Below, one piece after another: positions 1 through 7,613 of a stretch of 64,000 bases of DNA. The notes beneath the pieces were generated by a model, which was not told where the DNA came from, did no database searches, and saw only the letters and a list, made by a program, of their open reading frames with translations. How positions within the stretch are numbered: position 1 is the first letter of the stretch; each line of letters begins with the position of its first letter. Both the position numbers and the translations under genes were made by a program. The DNA comes from Streptomyces sp. TLI_053 (GTDB taxonomy: Bacteria; Actinomycetota; Actinomycetes; Streptomycetales; Streptomycetaceae). The DNA lies in the NCBI RefSeq assembly GCF_900105395.1, contig NZ_LT629775.1, forward strand, positions 5,788,001 through 5,852,000, written 5' to 3'.

Positions 1-195
1 GGCCTCCAGCAGGCCGAGCACGTCCTGGATGTGCGTCTCCAGGTCGACGGCCAGGGTGTTGAGGTGGCCGCGCTCGCTCACCCCGGTCAGCGTCACCGGG
101 TGGACCTCGTGTCCGGCGGCCCGCAGGCCCTCGGTGATCGGCCGGTACCACCAACCGCCGTGCAGGACACCGGGGATGAGGACGAACGTGGCCAT
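1..195 (-). CDS. alpha/beta hydrolase, N-terminal part, cut by window edge
   Basis: Sixty-five N-terminal residues are visible from the ATG at 195; the rest lies outside the window. The protein opens with MATFVLIPGVLHGGWWYRPI, followed by a GHEVHPVTLTGVSERGHL segment. This is the first beta strand, the oxyanion-loop HGGWWY and the cap region typical of small EstC/salicylate-esterase-like alpha/beta hydrolases. The nucleophile elbow and catalytic His are not in view, so substrate and activity cannot be judged. It is transcribed away from the window, tail to head after the MFS gene on the same strand, with a 94-bp gap. Confidence 0.75.
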   Translation of the reverse strand, partial: MATFVLIPGVLHGGWWYRPITEGLRAAGHEVHPVTLTGVSERGHLNTLAVDLETHIQDVLGLLEA

Positions 196-289
196 GGTGG
201 TTCCTCTGCTCGCGCTGTGCCGGTCGGGACGCGGCCGAAACTACGGCGGATACCTGACAGCGAGTGTCAGGTATCAGCCGCGGCACCGT

Positions 290-1624
290 TCAGCGGGCCG
301 CGCGGAGGGCTGTCCGGGCGCCGGCGTGGGCCCGGTGGGTGGCGTAGAGGGTGACGCCCGCGGCCAGGGCCATCGCGGTCAGACCGACGGTGGCGGCGCC
401 GGGCCAGCCGGTCGCATGGTAGGCGTCGGCGCCGATCGTGCCGCCGAGGCTGTTGCCCAGGTAGTAGGCGATCAGATAGAGCGCGGAGGCCTGGGCGCGG
501 CCCTCGGTGGCGGTGCGCCCGACGGCCGAGGAGGCGGTGGCGTGCCCGGCGAAGAAGCCGGCGGTGATCAGCACCAGTCCGAGCAGCGCCGGCAGCAGCG
601 AGTCGGCGAGGGAGAGCAGCAGCCCGAGCGTGGTGGTGCCGATCGCGACGTACAGCGCGCCGCGGCGGCCGAGCCGGCCGGCCAGGCGTCCCGCCGCGGC
701 CGAGGTGGCGGTGCCGACCAGGTAGACCACGAAGATCGAGGCGGCGACGGACTCCGGCAGGTGGAAGGGCGCGGCGATCAGCCGGTAGCCGACCGTGTTG
801 TAGACGGCGCCGAAGACGGCCATGAACAGCAGCCCCAGCGCGTACAGCCGCAGCAGCAGCGGGTCGCGCAGGTGGCGGCCGACGGTGCGGGCCAGGGCGC
901 GGGGGTCCACCGGGGCCGGGGTGAAGTGCCGGGCGGCGGGGATCAGCAGCCGGAACGCCAGCACGGCCAGCAGGGCGAGGACGGCGGAGGCCGCGAGCCC
1001 CCAGCGCCAGCCGAATCCGGCCGCGACCCAGCCGGAGACCAGCCGTCCGCCCATGCCGCCGATGCTGTTGCCCGCCACGTACAGCCCCATCGCCGAGGCC
1101 AGCGCGGAGGGGTGGACCTCCTCGGCGAGGTAGGCCATCGCGGTGGCCGGCAGTCCGGCGAGCGCGGCGCCCTGGAGGGCGCGCAGGACGACCAGGGTGG
1201 TGAGGTCCGGAGCGAACGGCAGGGCGAGGGCGAGGGCGGCGGCGGCCAGGGTGGAGGCCGTCATCACGGCGGTGCGGCCGTAGCGGTCGGAGAGCGCGCT
1301 CGCGGGGAGCAGGCCGAGGGCGAGACCGAGGGTGGCGACGGAGGCCGTCCAGCTGGCCTGCCCGGGGGTGAGGCCGAGGTCGTCCGAGAGGACCGGCAGC
1401 AGGCCCTGGGTGGAGTAGAGGAGGACGAAGGTCGCGATTCCGGCGGCGAACAGGGCCAGGTTGGCGCGGCGGAAGGAGCGCTGGCCGGGGCGGTGGCGGT
1501 CGTCCGGGCGGATTCCGTCGGCCGCGCGTCGGCTGTCCGGACGGTGGCGGTCGTCCGGGCGGGGGGTCGGCCGGGCGAGGGCGTCCGAGGTGGCCACGGA
1601 CGCCCCGGTACTGGAGGGCTGCAT
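290..1624 (-). CDS. MFS transporter, YnfM/AraJ-like
   Basis: A 444-residue integral membrane protein with about 12 hydrophobic segments, the first at roughly residues 50-70 (NLALFAAGIATFVLLYS) and the major-facilitator loop 2-3 signature SDRYGRTAVMT after TM2. The family exports small molecules using the proton gradient. I chose the ATG at 1624; an in-frame ATG at 1696 would run into the promoter space of the divergent LysR gene. The hydrophilic N-terminus carries a duplicated RPDDRHRP stretch, coded by a direct repeat of about 20 bp near 1491 and 1542. It is divergent from the LysR regulator, with 107 bp between starts, so the regulator probably controls it. Confidence 0.85.
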   Translation of the reverse strand: MQPSSTGASVATSDALARPTPRPDDRHRPDSRRAADGIRPDDRHRPGQRSFRRANLALFAAGIATFVLLYSTQGLLPVLSDDLGLTPGQASWTASVATLGLALGLLPASALSDRYGRTAVMTASTLAAAALALALPFAPDLTTLVVLRALQGAALAGLPATAMAYLAEEVHPSALASAMGLYVAGNSIGGMGGRLVSGWVAAGFGWRWGLAASAVLALLAVLAFRLLIPAARHFTPAPVDPRALARTVGRHLRDPLLLRLYALGLLFMAVFGAVYNTVGYRLIAAPFHLPESVAASIFVVYLVGTATSAAAGRLAGRLGRRGALYVAIGTTTLGLLLSLADSLLPALLGLVLITAGFFAGHATASSAVGRTATEGRAQASALYLIAYYLGNSLGGTIGADAYHATGWPGAATVGLTAMALAAGVTLYATHRAHAGARTALRAAR

Positions 1625-1731
1625 GACGTCGAAGGTAGAACCGCCGCACTGATGCGTCCAATGCATGATCGGGCAATAATCCATACCTGGACGCATGAGT
1701 CCAGCTCACGGACGAGGGACGGGGCAGTCTG

Positions 1732-2685
1732 ATGACCGGTGTGACCGAGCCGACCCTTCCGGCGGAGCTGGGGCCCGGGCTCCCGGCCGTCCAACTGGCA
1801 CCGAGGCTCGCCCAGTTCGCGGCCGTAGCGCGGCTGGAGCACGTGACGCGGGCGGCGGAGCTGCTGGGCGTGCCGCAGCCCACGCTGTCCCGGGCGGTGG
1901 CCCGGCTGGAGGCCGAACTGGGTGTCGACCTGCTGGCCCGTCAGGGCCGCACGGTCCGGCTGACCCGGGCGGGCCGGCTGCTGCTGGCCTCGGTGGAGCG
2001 GGCACTGGCCGAGATCGAGCGGGGCGCCGAGGCGGCGCGGGCGGAGGCCGACCCGCAGACCGGCCGGGTGGCGTTCGGCTTCCTGCACACCATGGGGACG
2101 GACACCGTGCCGGCCCTGCTGCGGGACTTCCGGCGGGCGTACCCGCAGGTCAGGTTCCAGCTGGTGCAGGACTACGTGGGCGCGATGCTGGACCGGCTGC
2201 GCGCGGGGGAGCTGGACCTCTGCCTGGTCTCGCCGCTGCCGGACGACGATCCGGCGCTGGTGGCCCGCCGGCTGGACGAGCAGCGGCTGTACCTGGCCGT
2301 CCCGGCGGACCACCGGCTGGCCGGGCGGCGCCGGATCCGGCTGGCGGAGGTGGCCGAGGAACCGTTCGTCGGGCTGGAGCGCGGGTACGGGATGCGGGCG
2401 ATCACCGACGGGTTCTGCGCGGAGGCCGGGTTCGTGCCGCGGCTCGCCTTCGAGGGGGAGGAGACGGAGACCCTGCGCGGGCTGGTCGCGGCCGGGCTGG
2501 GCGTGGCGCTGCTGCCGCCGGCGCTGGTGCCGCGGCCGGGGGTGGTGGAGCTGGAGGTGACGGCGCCGCGCACCCGGCGGGTGATCGGGCTGGCCTGGGC
2601 GCCGGGGCGGCCGGTGACCCCACCGGTGGCGGCGTTCCGGGACTTCGTGCTGTCGCGGCGCGGGCGGCTGCTGGCGCACGACTGA
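1732..2685 (+). CDS. LysR-family transcriptional regulator
   Basis: 317 residues. The N-terminal winged helix-turn-helix is at about residues 20-85 (LAQFAAVARLEHVTRAAELL, then GVPQPTLSRAVARLEAELG), which is diagnostic of LysR proteins. A periplasmic-binding-like effector domain follows from about residue 105. The length fits the family (290-330). It is divergent from the MFS gene, the classical arrangement in which a LysR protein controls its neighbour and itself. Start: ATG at 1732; a GTG three codons later is possible. Effector unknown. Confidence 0.88.
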   Translation: MTGVTEPTLPAELGPGLPAVQLAPRLAQFAAVARLEHVTRAAELLGVPQPTLSRAVARLEAELGVDLLARQGRTVRLTRAGRLLLASVERALAEIERGAEAARAEADPQTGRVAFGFLHTMGTDTVPALLRDFRRAYPQVRFQLVQDYVGAMLDRLRAGELDLCLVSPLPDDDPALVARRLDEQRLYLAVPADHRLAGRRRIRLAEVAEEPFVGLERGYGMRAITDGFCAEAGFVPRLAFEGEETETLRGLVAAGLGVALLPPALVPRPGVVELEVTAPRTRRVIGLAWAPGRPVTPPVAAFRDFVLSRRGRLLAHD

Positions 2686-2802
2686 GCGGGGCGGGGGCCG
2701 GGGCGGGCGCGGGGCGGGGCGGCGGCCGGGTCGGGCGGTGGGCGCTGGGTGGTCGGGCGGTGGTGCCGGGCCGTCCGGGTGGGTGTCCTGCGGGCAGATG
2801 AC

Positions 2803-2850
2803 CCGAATCGTCCGTTCGGTGGAATTCCCGGTGGACATTGGACGATTCGG
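2803..2850. promoter_or_regulatory. 11-bp inverted repeat upstream of add
   Basis: CCGAATCGTCC at 2803-2813 is repeated as its exact reverse complement at 2840-2850, with a 26-nt spacer. It lies 118 bp after the LysR stop and about 50 bp before the adenosine deaminase start. It could be a weak terminator for the LysR gene or an operator for add. The long spacer and absence of a T tract make a simple terminator less likely. Confidence 0.45.
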
Positions 2851-2870
2851 CCCTGTGAACGGTGGCCTGT

Positions 2871-2882
2871 CTACGCGCGTAG
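2871..2882. promoter_or_regulatory. palindromic operator CTACGCGCGTAG before add
   Basis: A perfect 12-bp palindrome ends 16 nt before the add start codon. The identical sequence lies before deoC (25218-25229) and before the purine nucleoside phosphorylase gene (29144-29155). A possible -10 box TACACT (2887-2892) lies 6 nt before the ATG, so the operator would sit between -35 and -10 of a promoter making a leaderless mRNA. The central CG and length suit a LacI-type or similar dimeric repressor; the regulator is not identified. Confidence 0.7.
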
Positions 2883-2898
2883 GAGCTACACTCCCGCA

Positions 2899-4047
2899 AT
2901 GGAGAAGCAGATCCCCGTCACCACCGCGGGCACCGGCCCCCGGATTCCCACCCCCGACCAGATCGCCCGCGCCCCGAAGGTGCTCCTGCACGACCACCTC
3001 GACGGCGGCCTGCGCCCCGAGACCGTGGTCGAGCTGGCCGCCGCCGTCGGCTACGAGGGCCTCCCCACCACCGACGCCAAGGAGCTCGGCGAGTGGTTCC
3101 GCGAGGCCGCGGACTCCGGCTCGCTGGTCCGCTACCTGGAGACCTTCGCCCACACCTGCGCCGTGATGCAGACCCGTGAGGCACTGATCAAGGTCGCCGC
3201 CGACTGCGCCGAGGACCTCGCCGCCGACGGCGTCGTCTACGCCGAGGTCCGCTACGCCCCCGAGCAGCACCTGGAGCGCGGCCTGACCCTCGACGAGGTC
3301 GTCGAGGCCGTCCAGGAGGGCTTCCGCCTCGGCGAGGCCAACGCCCGCGCGGCCGGCCACCGGATCCGGATCGGCACCCTGATCACCGCGATGCGGCACG
3401 CCGCCCGCTCGCAGGAGATCGCCGAGCTCGCCAACCGCCACCGCGAGGGCGGCGTCGTCGGCTTCGACATCGCCGGTGCCGAGGCGGGTTATCCCCCCAC
3501 CCGCCACCAGGCCGCCTTCGACTACCTCAAGGGCGAGAACAACCACTTCACCATCCACGCGGGCGAGGCCTTCGGCCTGCCGTCGATCTGGGAGGCCCTG
3601 CAGTGCTGCGGCGCCGACCGCCTCGGCCACGGCGTGCGGATCGTCGACGACATCACCGTCGAGGAGGACGGCACCGTCAAGCTGGGCCGCCTCGCCGCGT
3701 ACGTGCGCGACAAGCGCATTCCGCTGGAGATGTGCCCCACCTCCAACCTCCAGACGGCCGCCGCCGCCTCGTACGCCGAGCACCCGATCGGGCTGCTCAG
3801 CCGGCTGAAGTTCCGGGTCACCGTGAACACCGACAACCGGCTGATGAGCGGCACCAGCATGAGCCGCGAGTTCGAGCACCTGGTGGAGGCCTTCGGCTAC
3901 ACGCTGGGCGACATGGAGTGGTTCACCGTGAACGCGATGAAGTCGGCGTTCCTGCCGTTCGACGAGCGGCTCGCGATGATCAACGACGTGATCAAGCCGG
4001 GCTACGCCGAGCTCAAGGCCGAGTGGCTGTTCAGCAACGGCGCCTGA
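2899..4047 (+). CDS. add: adenosine deaminase
   Basis: 382 residues. It hydrolyses adenosine and deoxyadenosine to inosine and deoxyinosine in the cytoplasm. The zinc-binding HxH is HDH at residues 31-33 inside LLHDHLDGGLRPE. Further family motifs are HAGEAFG, HGVRIVDD and NTDNR (zinc Asp). The length is normal for bacterial Add. The ATG at 2899 gives the usual N-terminus; longer in-frame starts would overlap the operator. No Shine-Dalgarno lies at normal spacing, while a TACACT hexamer is 6 nt upstream, so the mRNA may be leaderless. The operator shared with deoC and PNP places it in a nucleoside catabolism regulon. Confidence 0.95.
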   Translation: MEKQIPVTTAGTGPRIPTPDQIARAPKVLLHDHLDGGLRPETVVELAAAVGYEGLPTTDAKELGEWFREAADSGSLVRYLETFAHTCAVMQTREALIKVAADCAEDLAADGVVYAEVRYAPEQHLERGLTLDEVVEAVQEGFRLGEANARAAGHRIRIGTLITAMRHAARSQEIAELANRHREGGVVGFDIAGAEAGYPPTRHQAAFDYLKGENNHFTIHAGEAFGLPSIWEALQCCGADRLGHGVRIVDDITVEEDGTVKLGRLAAYVRDKRIPLEMCPTSNLQTAAAASYAEHPIGLLSRLKFRVTVNTDNRLMSGTSMSREFEHLVEAFGYTLGDMEWFTVNAMKSAFLPFDERLAMINDVIKPGYAELKAEWLFSNGA

Positions 4048-4061
4048 GTCGTCGCTCGGTG

Positions 4062-4108
4062 GTCGGATGAACGACCTTTTCCGCCAAGGAAATTGGCGTT
4101 CATCCGAC
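4062..4108. terminator. long compound hairpin after add
   Basis: GTCGGATGAACG at 4062-4073 pairs with its exact complement at 4097-4108. Inside the loop, CC/GG and TTTCC/GGAAA can extend the stem. It begins 15 nt after the add stop. Probably the add terminator, although it also lies within the upstream region of the next gene. Confidence 0.6.
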
Positions 4109-4258
4109 TACTCCCTCGAGTGGGTGAAGCGCCGTTGATCCTCGTGCGATCCAATCACTACGGTGTGCCAGTCATTGCTGACCGGCTGTGGTGGACGGGC
4201 CCCCGTTGCGCCAGTCGCGCGGGTCGGCCACCGACGAGGACCCAAGGGGACTAACCAG

Positions 4259-4603
4259 ATGAAGCAGGCCACTCTCAAGGCCGCCGGCACCGCCGCGCTC
4301 GGCATCGCCATCGCCGCGGTCGGCGCCGGCGCCGCGTCCGCCGCCCCTGCGGCCGCCACCGGTGGCCTCGGGCTCCCGACCTCCCTGCTGACCAACCCGG
4401 CGGCCACCGGCGCCGTCACCGACGCGGCGGGCAAGCTGCCGGTCGCCGACAAGGTCAGCGGCACCCTCGGCACCCTCGCGCCCAGCGCGGGCCAGGCCGC
4501 CGCTCCGGCCACCGCCAACCGGGCCGGTGTGCCGAGCGTTCCGGGCCTCGACAAGACCCCGATCGGCGGGCTCACCGGCATGCTTCCGGGCCTCGGCGGC
4601 TGA
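4259..4603 (+). CDS. small secreted Ala/Gly-rich protein
   Basis: 114 residues with a clear Sec signal peptide: MKQATLKAAGTAALG, a hydrophobic core, and a probable cleavage after ASAAP near residue 27. The mature part is Ala/Gly/Pro-rich with repeated GLG and LPG turns (TGMLPGLGG at the C-terminus) and no cysteine or catalytic motif. A good ribosome site, AAGGGGA, lies 10 nt before the ATG at 4259. I do not recognise a function; such small exported proteins are common in streptomycetes. It is followed by a very strong terminator, so it is probably a monocistronic, well expressed gene. Confidence 0.75.
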   Translation: MKQATLKAAGTAALGIAIAAVGAGAASAAPAAATGGLGLPTSLLTNPAATGAVTDAAGKLPVADKVSGTLGTLAPSAGQAAAPATANRAGVPSVPGLDKTPIGGLTGMLPGLGG

Positions 4604-4620
4604 TCCTGCCGCACGGCTCC

Positions 4621-4678
4621 GAACGGCCGAAGGGGCCGCCCACTCCCGTCGAGGAGTGGGCGGCCCCTTCGGCCGTTC
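4621..4678. terminator. perfect 26-bp stem terminator
   Basis: The 26 bases at 4621-4646 are exactly complementary to 4653-4678, with a 6-nt loop. It lies 17 nt after the secreted-protein stop and faces the PspC gene on the other strand, so it may stop transcription from both sides. Confidence 0.85.
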
Positions 4679-4764
4679 CGCGCTTGCCCCGGTGCGTTCC
4701 GGGACCCGGGTGCTTTCCGGCCCCGGCGAGGTGCACCGGGGCCCGGGGGCGCCGGGCTCCGGTG

Positions 4765-4947
4765 TCACGCCTCCTGGGGGAGCAGCAGCCAGAGCGCCAG
4801 GTAGATCAGGAACTGCGGGCCGGGCAGCAGGCAGGACACCAGGAAGATGATCCGGACGGTCCACGGGGTGAGTCCGAAGCGCTCCGCGATCCCGGCGCAG
4901 ACGCCGGCGATGACGCGGTTGTGGCGGGGGCGGGCGAGGCGGCTCAT
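4765..4947 (-). CDS. PspC domain membrane protein
   Basis: 60 residues from the ATG at 4947 (MSRLARPRHNRVIAGVCAGI). The PspC signature, a basic N-terminus followed by AGVCAGIAERFG and one hydrophobic helix (IIFLVSCLLPGPQFLIYLAL) ending WLLLPQEA, fills the whole protein. PspC-domain proteins are membrane-associated stress or envelope proteins. In actinomycetes the stand-alone domain has no settled role. An in-frame ATG 60 nt upstream would add a hydrophilic leader not seen in the family. Single gene, convergent with the preceding one. Confidence 0.85.
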   Translation of the reverse strand: MSRLARPRHNRVIAGVCAGIAERFGLTPWTVRIIFLVSCLLPGPQFLIYLALWLLLPQEA

Positions 4948-5157
4948 GGTGAACTCCGTTGCTCTGGTGGCGCCGGTGACCGGTCCCTCCGGCTGGCGTA
5001 CCTCCATGCTCCGTCCTCGGGCCGCCCGATTCCTCCGCCCGGAAGCCGATCCTGTCCCTGACCTGCGTCGCCGTTGGGCAGTAGTCGCTCTCGGGGTTCC
5101 GCTCAGGGTCGCCCCGGAGATTGACGGGGGCGGGGAAGGGGAACCGGCGCGTCTCGG

Positions 5158-5982
5158 CTACCCGCGCGGACGGAACGGGACGGTGACGTCCGAGACGTGA
5201 TCGTTCGGTCCGGCGGTCATGAAGTTCGGGTAGTACACCTCCCGGTTGCCGCCGCAGCGCTCGTACCCCCGCTCGGCGACCCAGGCGCCGACCGCGTCGT
5301 GGACGGCCGCCATCGCCGCGAAGTCCCTTTTTGCGGCCGTCAGTTCTGTGTACGCCTCGCGGTGCGCCGGGTGGATCCTCACGGCGATCCGGCCTACCGG
5401 CTCGACGGTGTTCAGCGTCGGCGCGCACACTTCGACCGGGCCGTCGGAGTCCTCGTCCACGTGGCCGTGGAAGACGGCGAAGATCGGTCCGGACAGGCAT
5501 GCGTCGGTCGACTCGAGGTGGGCGAGCAGTGACTCGCCGGCCTCGCCGATGAAGCCGACGAGTCCGGCGGCCGTCACACGGCGGCGCAGGCACAGCACCT
5601 TCTGCTCCGGTACCTCGCGCTCCGCGATCCGGTACATGGTGGAACCCCTTCCGGTCAGCACTGCCCGGGCGTAGCCCACCGCCTCCCGGCGAGCCGTGTG
5701 CGCGGACTCCTGCTCGCGCCAGTAGGCGTCGAGCAGCCGGGGCGGCTCGTCGCCGTCCGCGTCGAGCACCGCCGCGATCCGGGCCAGCGGCATGCCGACG
5801 GCGCGCAACAGCGCGATCCGGCGCGCCCGTTCGGCCTGGGCGAGGCCGTAGCGGCGGATCCCGGTGTGCGGGTCGACCCGGGTCGGCGCCAGCAGCCCCC
5901 GGTCCCCGTACAGGCGCAGCGCCTTGGGGCTGAGCCTGGTGCGGGTGGAGAGTTCCCCGATGGTGATCAAGTCCTCGTGCAC
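5158..5982 (-). CDS. MerR-family regulator with GyrI-like effector domain
   Basis: 274 residues from GTG at 5982. Residues 1-75 form a MerR winged helix (LITIGELSTRTRLSPKALRL, then YGDRGLLAPTRVD). A linker helix follows, and residues 115-274 look like a GyrI/BmrR effector-binding domain (EREVPEQKVLCLRRRV...PFRPRG). Such proteins bind hydrophobic drugs and twist a promoter with a long spacer. The GTG follows a 27-bp palindrome (5994-6020) with -35-like TTGCCC and -10-like AAGAGT separated by 19 bp, a spacing typical of MerR promoters. The -10 ends 7 nt before the GTG, suggesting autoregulation and a leaderless transcript. Confidence 0.85.
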   Translation of the reverse strand: MHEDLITIGELSTRTRLSPKALRLYGDRGLLAPTRVDPHTGIRRYGLAQAERARRIALLRAVGMPLARIAAVLDADGDEPPRLLDAYWREQESAHTARREAVGYARAVLTGRGSTMYRIAEREVPEQKVLCLRRRVTAAGLVGFIGEAGESLLAHLESTDACLSGPIFAVFHGHVDEDSDGPVEVCAPTLNTVEPVGRIAVRIHPAHREAYTELTAAKRDFAAMAAVHDAVGAWVAERGYERCGGNREVYYPNFMTAGPNDHVSDVTVPFRPRG

Positions 5983-5993
5983 GGAGCCAACTC

Positions 5994-6020
5994 TTGCCCC
6001 TGCCCCTGGGGCAGGGGCAA
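5994..6020 (-). promoter_or_regulatory. MerR-type operator/promoter palindrome
   Basis: TTGCCCCTGCCCC and its exact reverse complement flank a single central base, ending 11 nt before the MerR start. Read on the gene strand, TTGCCC and AAGAGT are separated by 19 bp, the overlong spacer seen at MerR-controlled promoters. Confidence 0.6.
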
Positions 6021-6050
6021 CCCGCCCGGGGGTCGCGCGTGCGGCTGCTG

Positions 6051-6105
6051 CCCTTCCCGCTTCGCCCTTCCCGCTTCGCCTCTCCCGCTCCGCCTTCCCG
6101 CTCCG
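6051..6105. repeat. 14-bp C/T-rich tandem repeat
   Basis: Four consecutive units of 14, 14, 14 and 13 bp close to CCCTTCCCGCTTCG. It lies between the MerR operator and the CACTTTGCAAAGTG cluster. No coding role seen. Confidence 0.7.
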
Positions 6106-6137
6106 CCTCGCCCTTCCCTCCCGGCACTTCCCGCCCC

Positions 6138-6206
6138 GCACTTTGCAAAGTGCACTTTGCAAAGTGTTTCCACACTTTGCAAAGCCCGGGAGGGCTTTGC
6201 AAAGTG
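6138..6206. repeat. cluster of four CACTTTGCAAAGTG palindromes
   Basis: Two full copies abut at 6139-6152 and 6153-6166 (14-bp period). Two partial copies (6173-6184 and 6195-6206) face each other around a CCC/GGG core and form a 15-bp stem with a 4-nt loop. The same palindrome recurs four times at 36771-36988. It lies between the deaminase stop and the MerR promoter region. Possible roles are a multi-site operator or a dispersed intergenic repeat; the hairpin half could also end the deaminase transcript. Confidence 0.8.
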
Positions 6207-6224
6207 CCCCCGGACCCGCCCGGT

Positions 6225-6656
6225 TCAGCGGTAGTACGGCTCGACAGCGGCCCGGACCTCCTCGAACAGCGCCGGGCCCTCCTGCGGTACGGGCGGGAGG
6301 CCGCTCCCCGGCCGGATCCCCAGCAACTGCTCGCCGGAGAGCGCGAACACGACCCGGCCGAGGCCGGCCTGCCGGAGCGCGGCCGCGCACATCGGGCAGG
6401 GCTCGCAACTGGTGTAGAGGGTCGTCCGGGTTGCCGTGGCGAGGTCCAGCTCCCGTCCGGCCCAGCGGGCGAGCTTCAGTTCGGGGTGCGCGGTGAGGTC
6501 CCGGTCGGTGCGCGTGGTGTTGCGCTCCTCGGCCAGCACGGTGCCGTCCGGGGCGGCCAGCAGCGAGCCGAACGGCGGGTCGCCGTGGGTGCGGGCTTCG
6601 ACGGCGAGGGCGATGGCGCGGCGGAGCAGGGCGTGGTCGGCGGCGGTGAGCGTCAT
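6225..6656 (-). CDS. nucleoside/guanine deaminase-like zinc enzyme
   Basis: 143 residues of the cytidine/deoxycytidylate deaminase fold. The zinc-binding HPE (TAHPELKLARWA, where the family more often has HAE) and PCxxC (SCEPCPMCAAAL) motifs are intact. The family contains guanine deaminase, TadA and CMP deaminase; length and sequence suggest a free-base or nucleoside deaminase, but the substrate cannot be assigned. The ATG at 6656 overlaps the stop of the upstream oxidoreductase gene by 4 nt (ATGA), so the two are translationally coupled. The adjacent divergent Lrp regulator probably controls the pair. Confidence 0.85.
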   Translation of the reverse strand: MTLTAADHALLRRAIALAVEARTHGDPPFGSLLAAPDGTVLAEERNTTRTDRDLTAHPELKLARWAGRELDLATATRTTLYTSCEPCPMCAAALRQAGLGRVVFALSGEQLLGIRPGSGLPPVPQEGPALFEEVRAAVEPYYR

Positions 6657-7519
6657 GAGGGCTGTTCCGTTCGGGTCGGTGCGAGGTGCAGCAGGTCTGC
6701 GACGGCGGCGAGGGCCTCCCGGGCCGGTGCCGGGTCGCGGGTCTGCTCCGGGTCGCCGTGGTAGGGGTCGAGGACGACGGTGTCGGCGCCCAGCAGCCGG
6801 AGCCGGGCGAGGTCGGCGGAGATCTGCTCGATGCTGCCCTCGCCCGCGAGGCGGGTCGGTCCGGCGACCGGTGCGGGCGTGAGCCTGAGGGCGATCCGGG
6901 GCGCGAACGCCGGTACGGGGAGCGCGTGTTCCTCCGCGTACGCCCGCAGCCGATGCGCGGCCTCGCACAGCCACGGTGTGGTGGGCCGCAGCGGGTGCCA
7001 GGCGTCGCCGAGGCGGACGGCGCGGCGCAGGCCCGCGTCGCTGTTGCCGCCGACCCAGAGCGGGATGCGGCGGGTGCCGTAGTCGGCGGTGTCCGCCCAG
7101 GCGGTGCGCAGGCGGCGCAGGTGCTCGTCGGTGAGGCGGCCGCGCTGCTCGAAGGGAACGCCGAGGGCGGCGAACTCCTGCCGCGCCCAGCCGATTCCGA
7201 CGCCGAGCACGAGGCGGTGCCCGCTCAGTGCGTCGAGGTTGGCGGCCGTCCGGGCGGTGAGGAGCGGGTGGCGGTAGGGGGCGATGAGGACGGTGGTGCC
7301 GAGCCGGACCCGGTCGGTGTGGGCGGCGAGCCAGGCGAGGGTGGTGAACGGTTCGTAGAACGGGGCGGGGTAGCGCACGGCGACGTCGGGGGTGATGGCG
7401 ACGTGGTCCGAGACCATCAGCAGGTCGAAGCCCAGGCCCTCGACGGTCCTGGCCCAGGTGAGCAGTGCCGCCGGGTCGGTGCCGGGGCCGAAGTTGGGGA
7501 CGTTGACTCCGATCTTCAC
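6653..7519 (-). CDS. LLM-class F420-dependent oxidoreductase
   Basis: 288 residues from GTG at 7519 (KIGVNVPNFGPGTDPAALL). Luciferase-like TIM-barrel motifs include LMVSDHVAI, RVRLGTTVLI and GHRLVLGVGIGW. The family uses reduced F420 or FMN to act on diverse small molecules; the substrate is unknown. The longer reading begins 48 nt upstream without family similarity. It is first in a two-gene operon with the deaminase and divergent from the Lrp regulator, with 94 bp between starts. Confidence 0.87.
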   Translation of the reverse strand: MKIGVNVPNFGPGTDPAALLTWARTVEGLGFDLLMVSDHVAITPDVAVRYPAPFYEPFTTLAWLAAHTDRVRLGTTVLIAPYRHPLLTARTAANLDALSGHRLVLGVGIGWARQEFAALGVPFEQRGRLTDEHLRRLRTAWADTADYGTRRIPLWVGGNSDAGLRRAVRLGDAWHPLRPTTPWLCEAAHRLRAYAEEHALPVPAFAPRIALRLTPAPVAGPTRLAGEGSIEQISADLARLRLLGADTVVLDPYHGDPEQTRDPAPAREALAAVADLLHLAPTRTEQPS

Positions 7520-7613
7520 GCCCGAAAGCCTAGGTACGGAAGGCGGGTTGACTGAAGAGGCATCCACCGGTTCAGGGGTTGATCGGCCGTGGAATCACCG
7601 GCAATCTGGGCAC

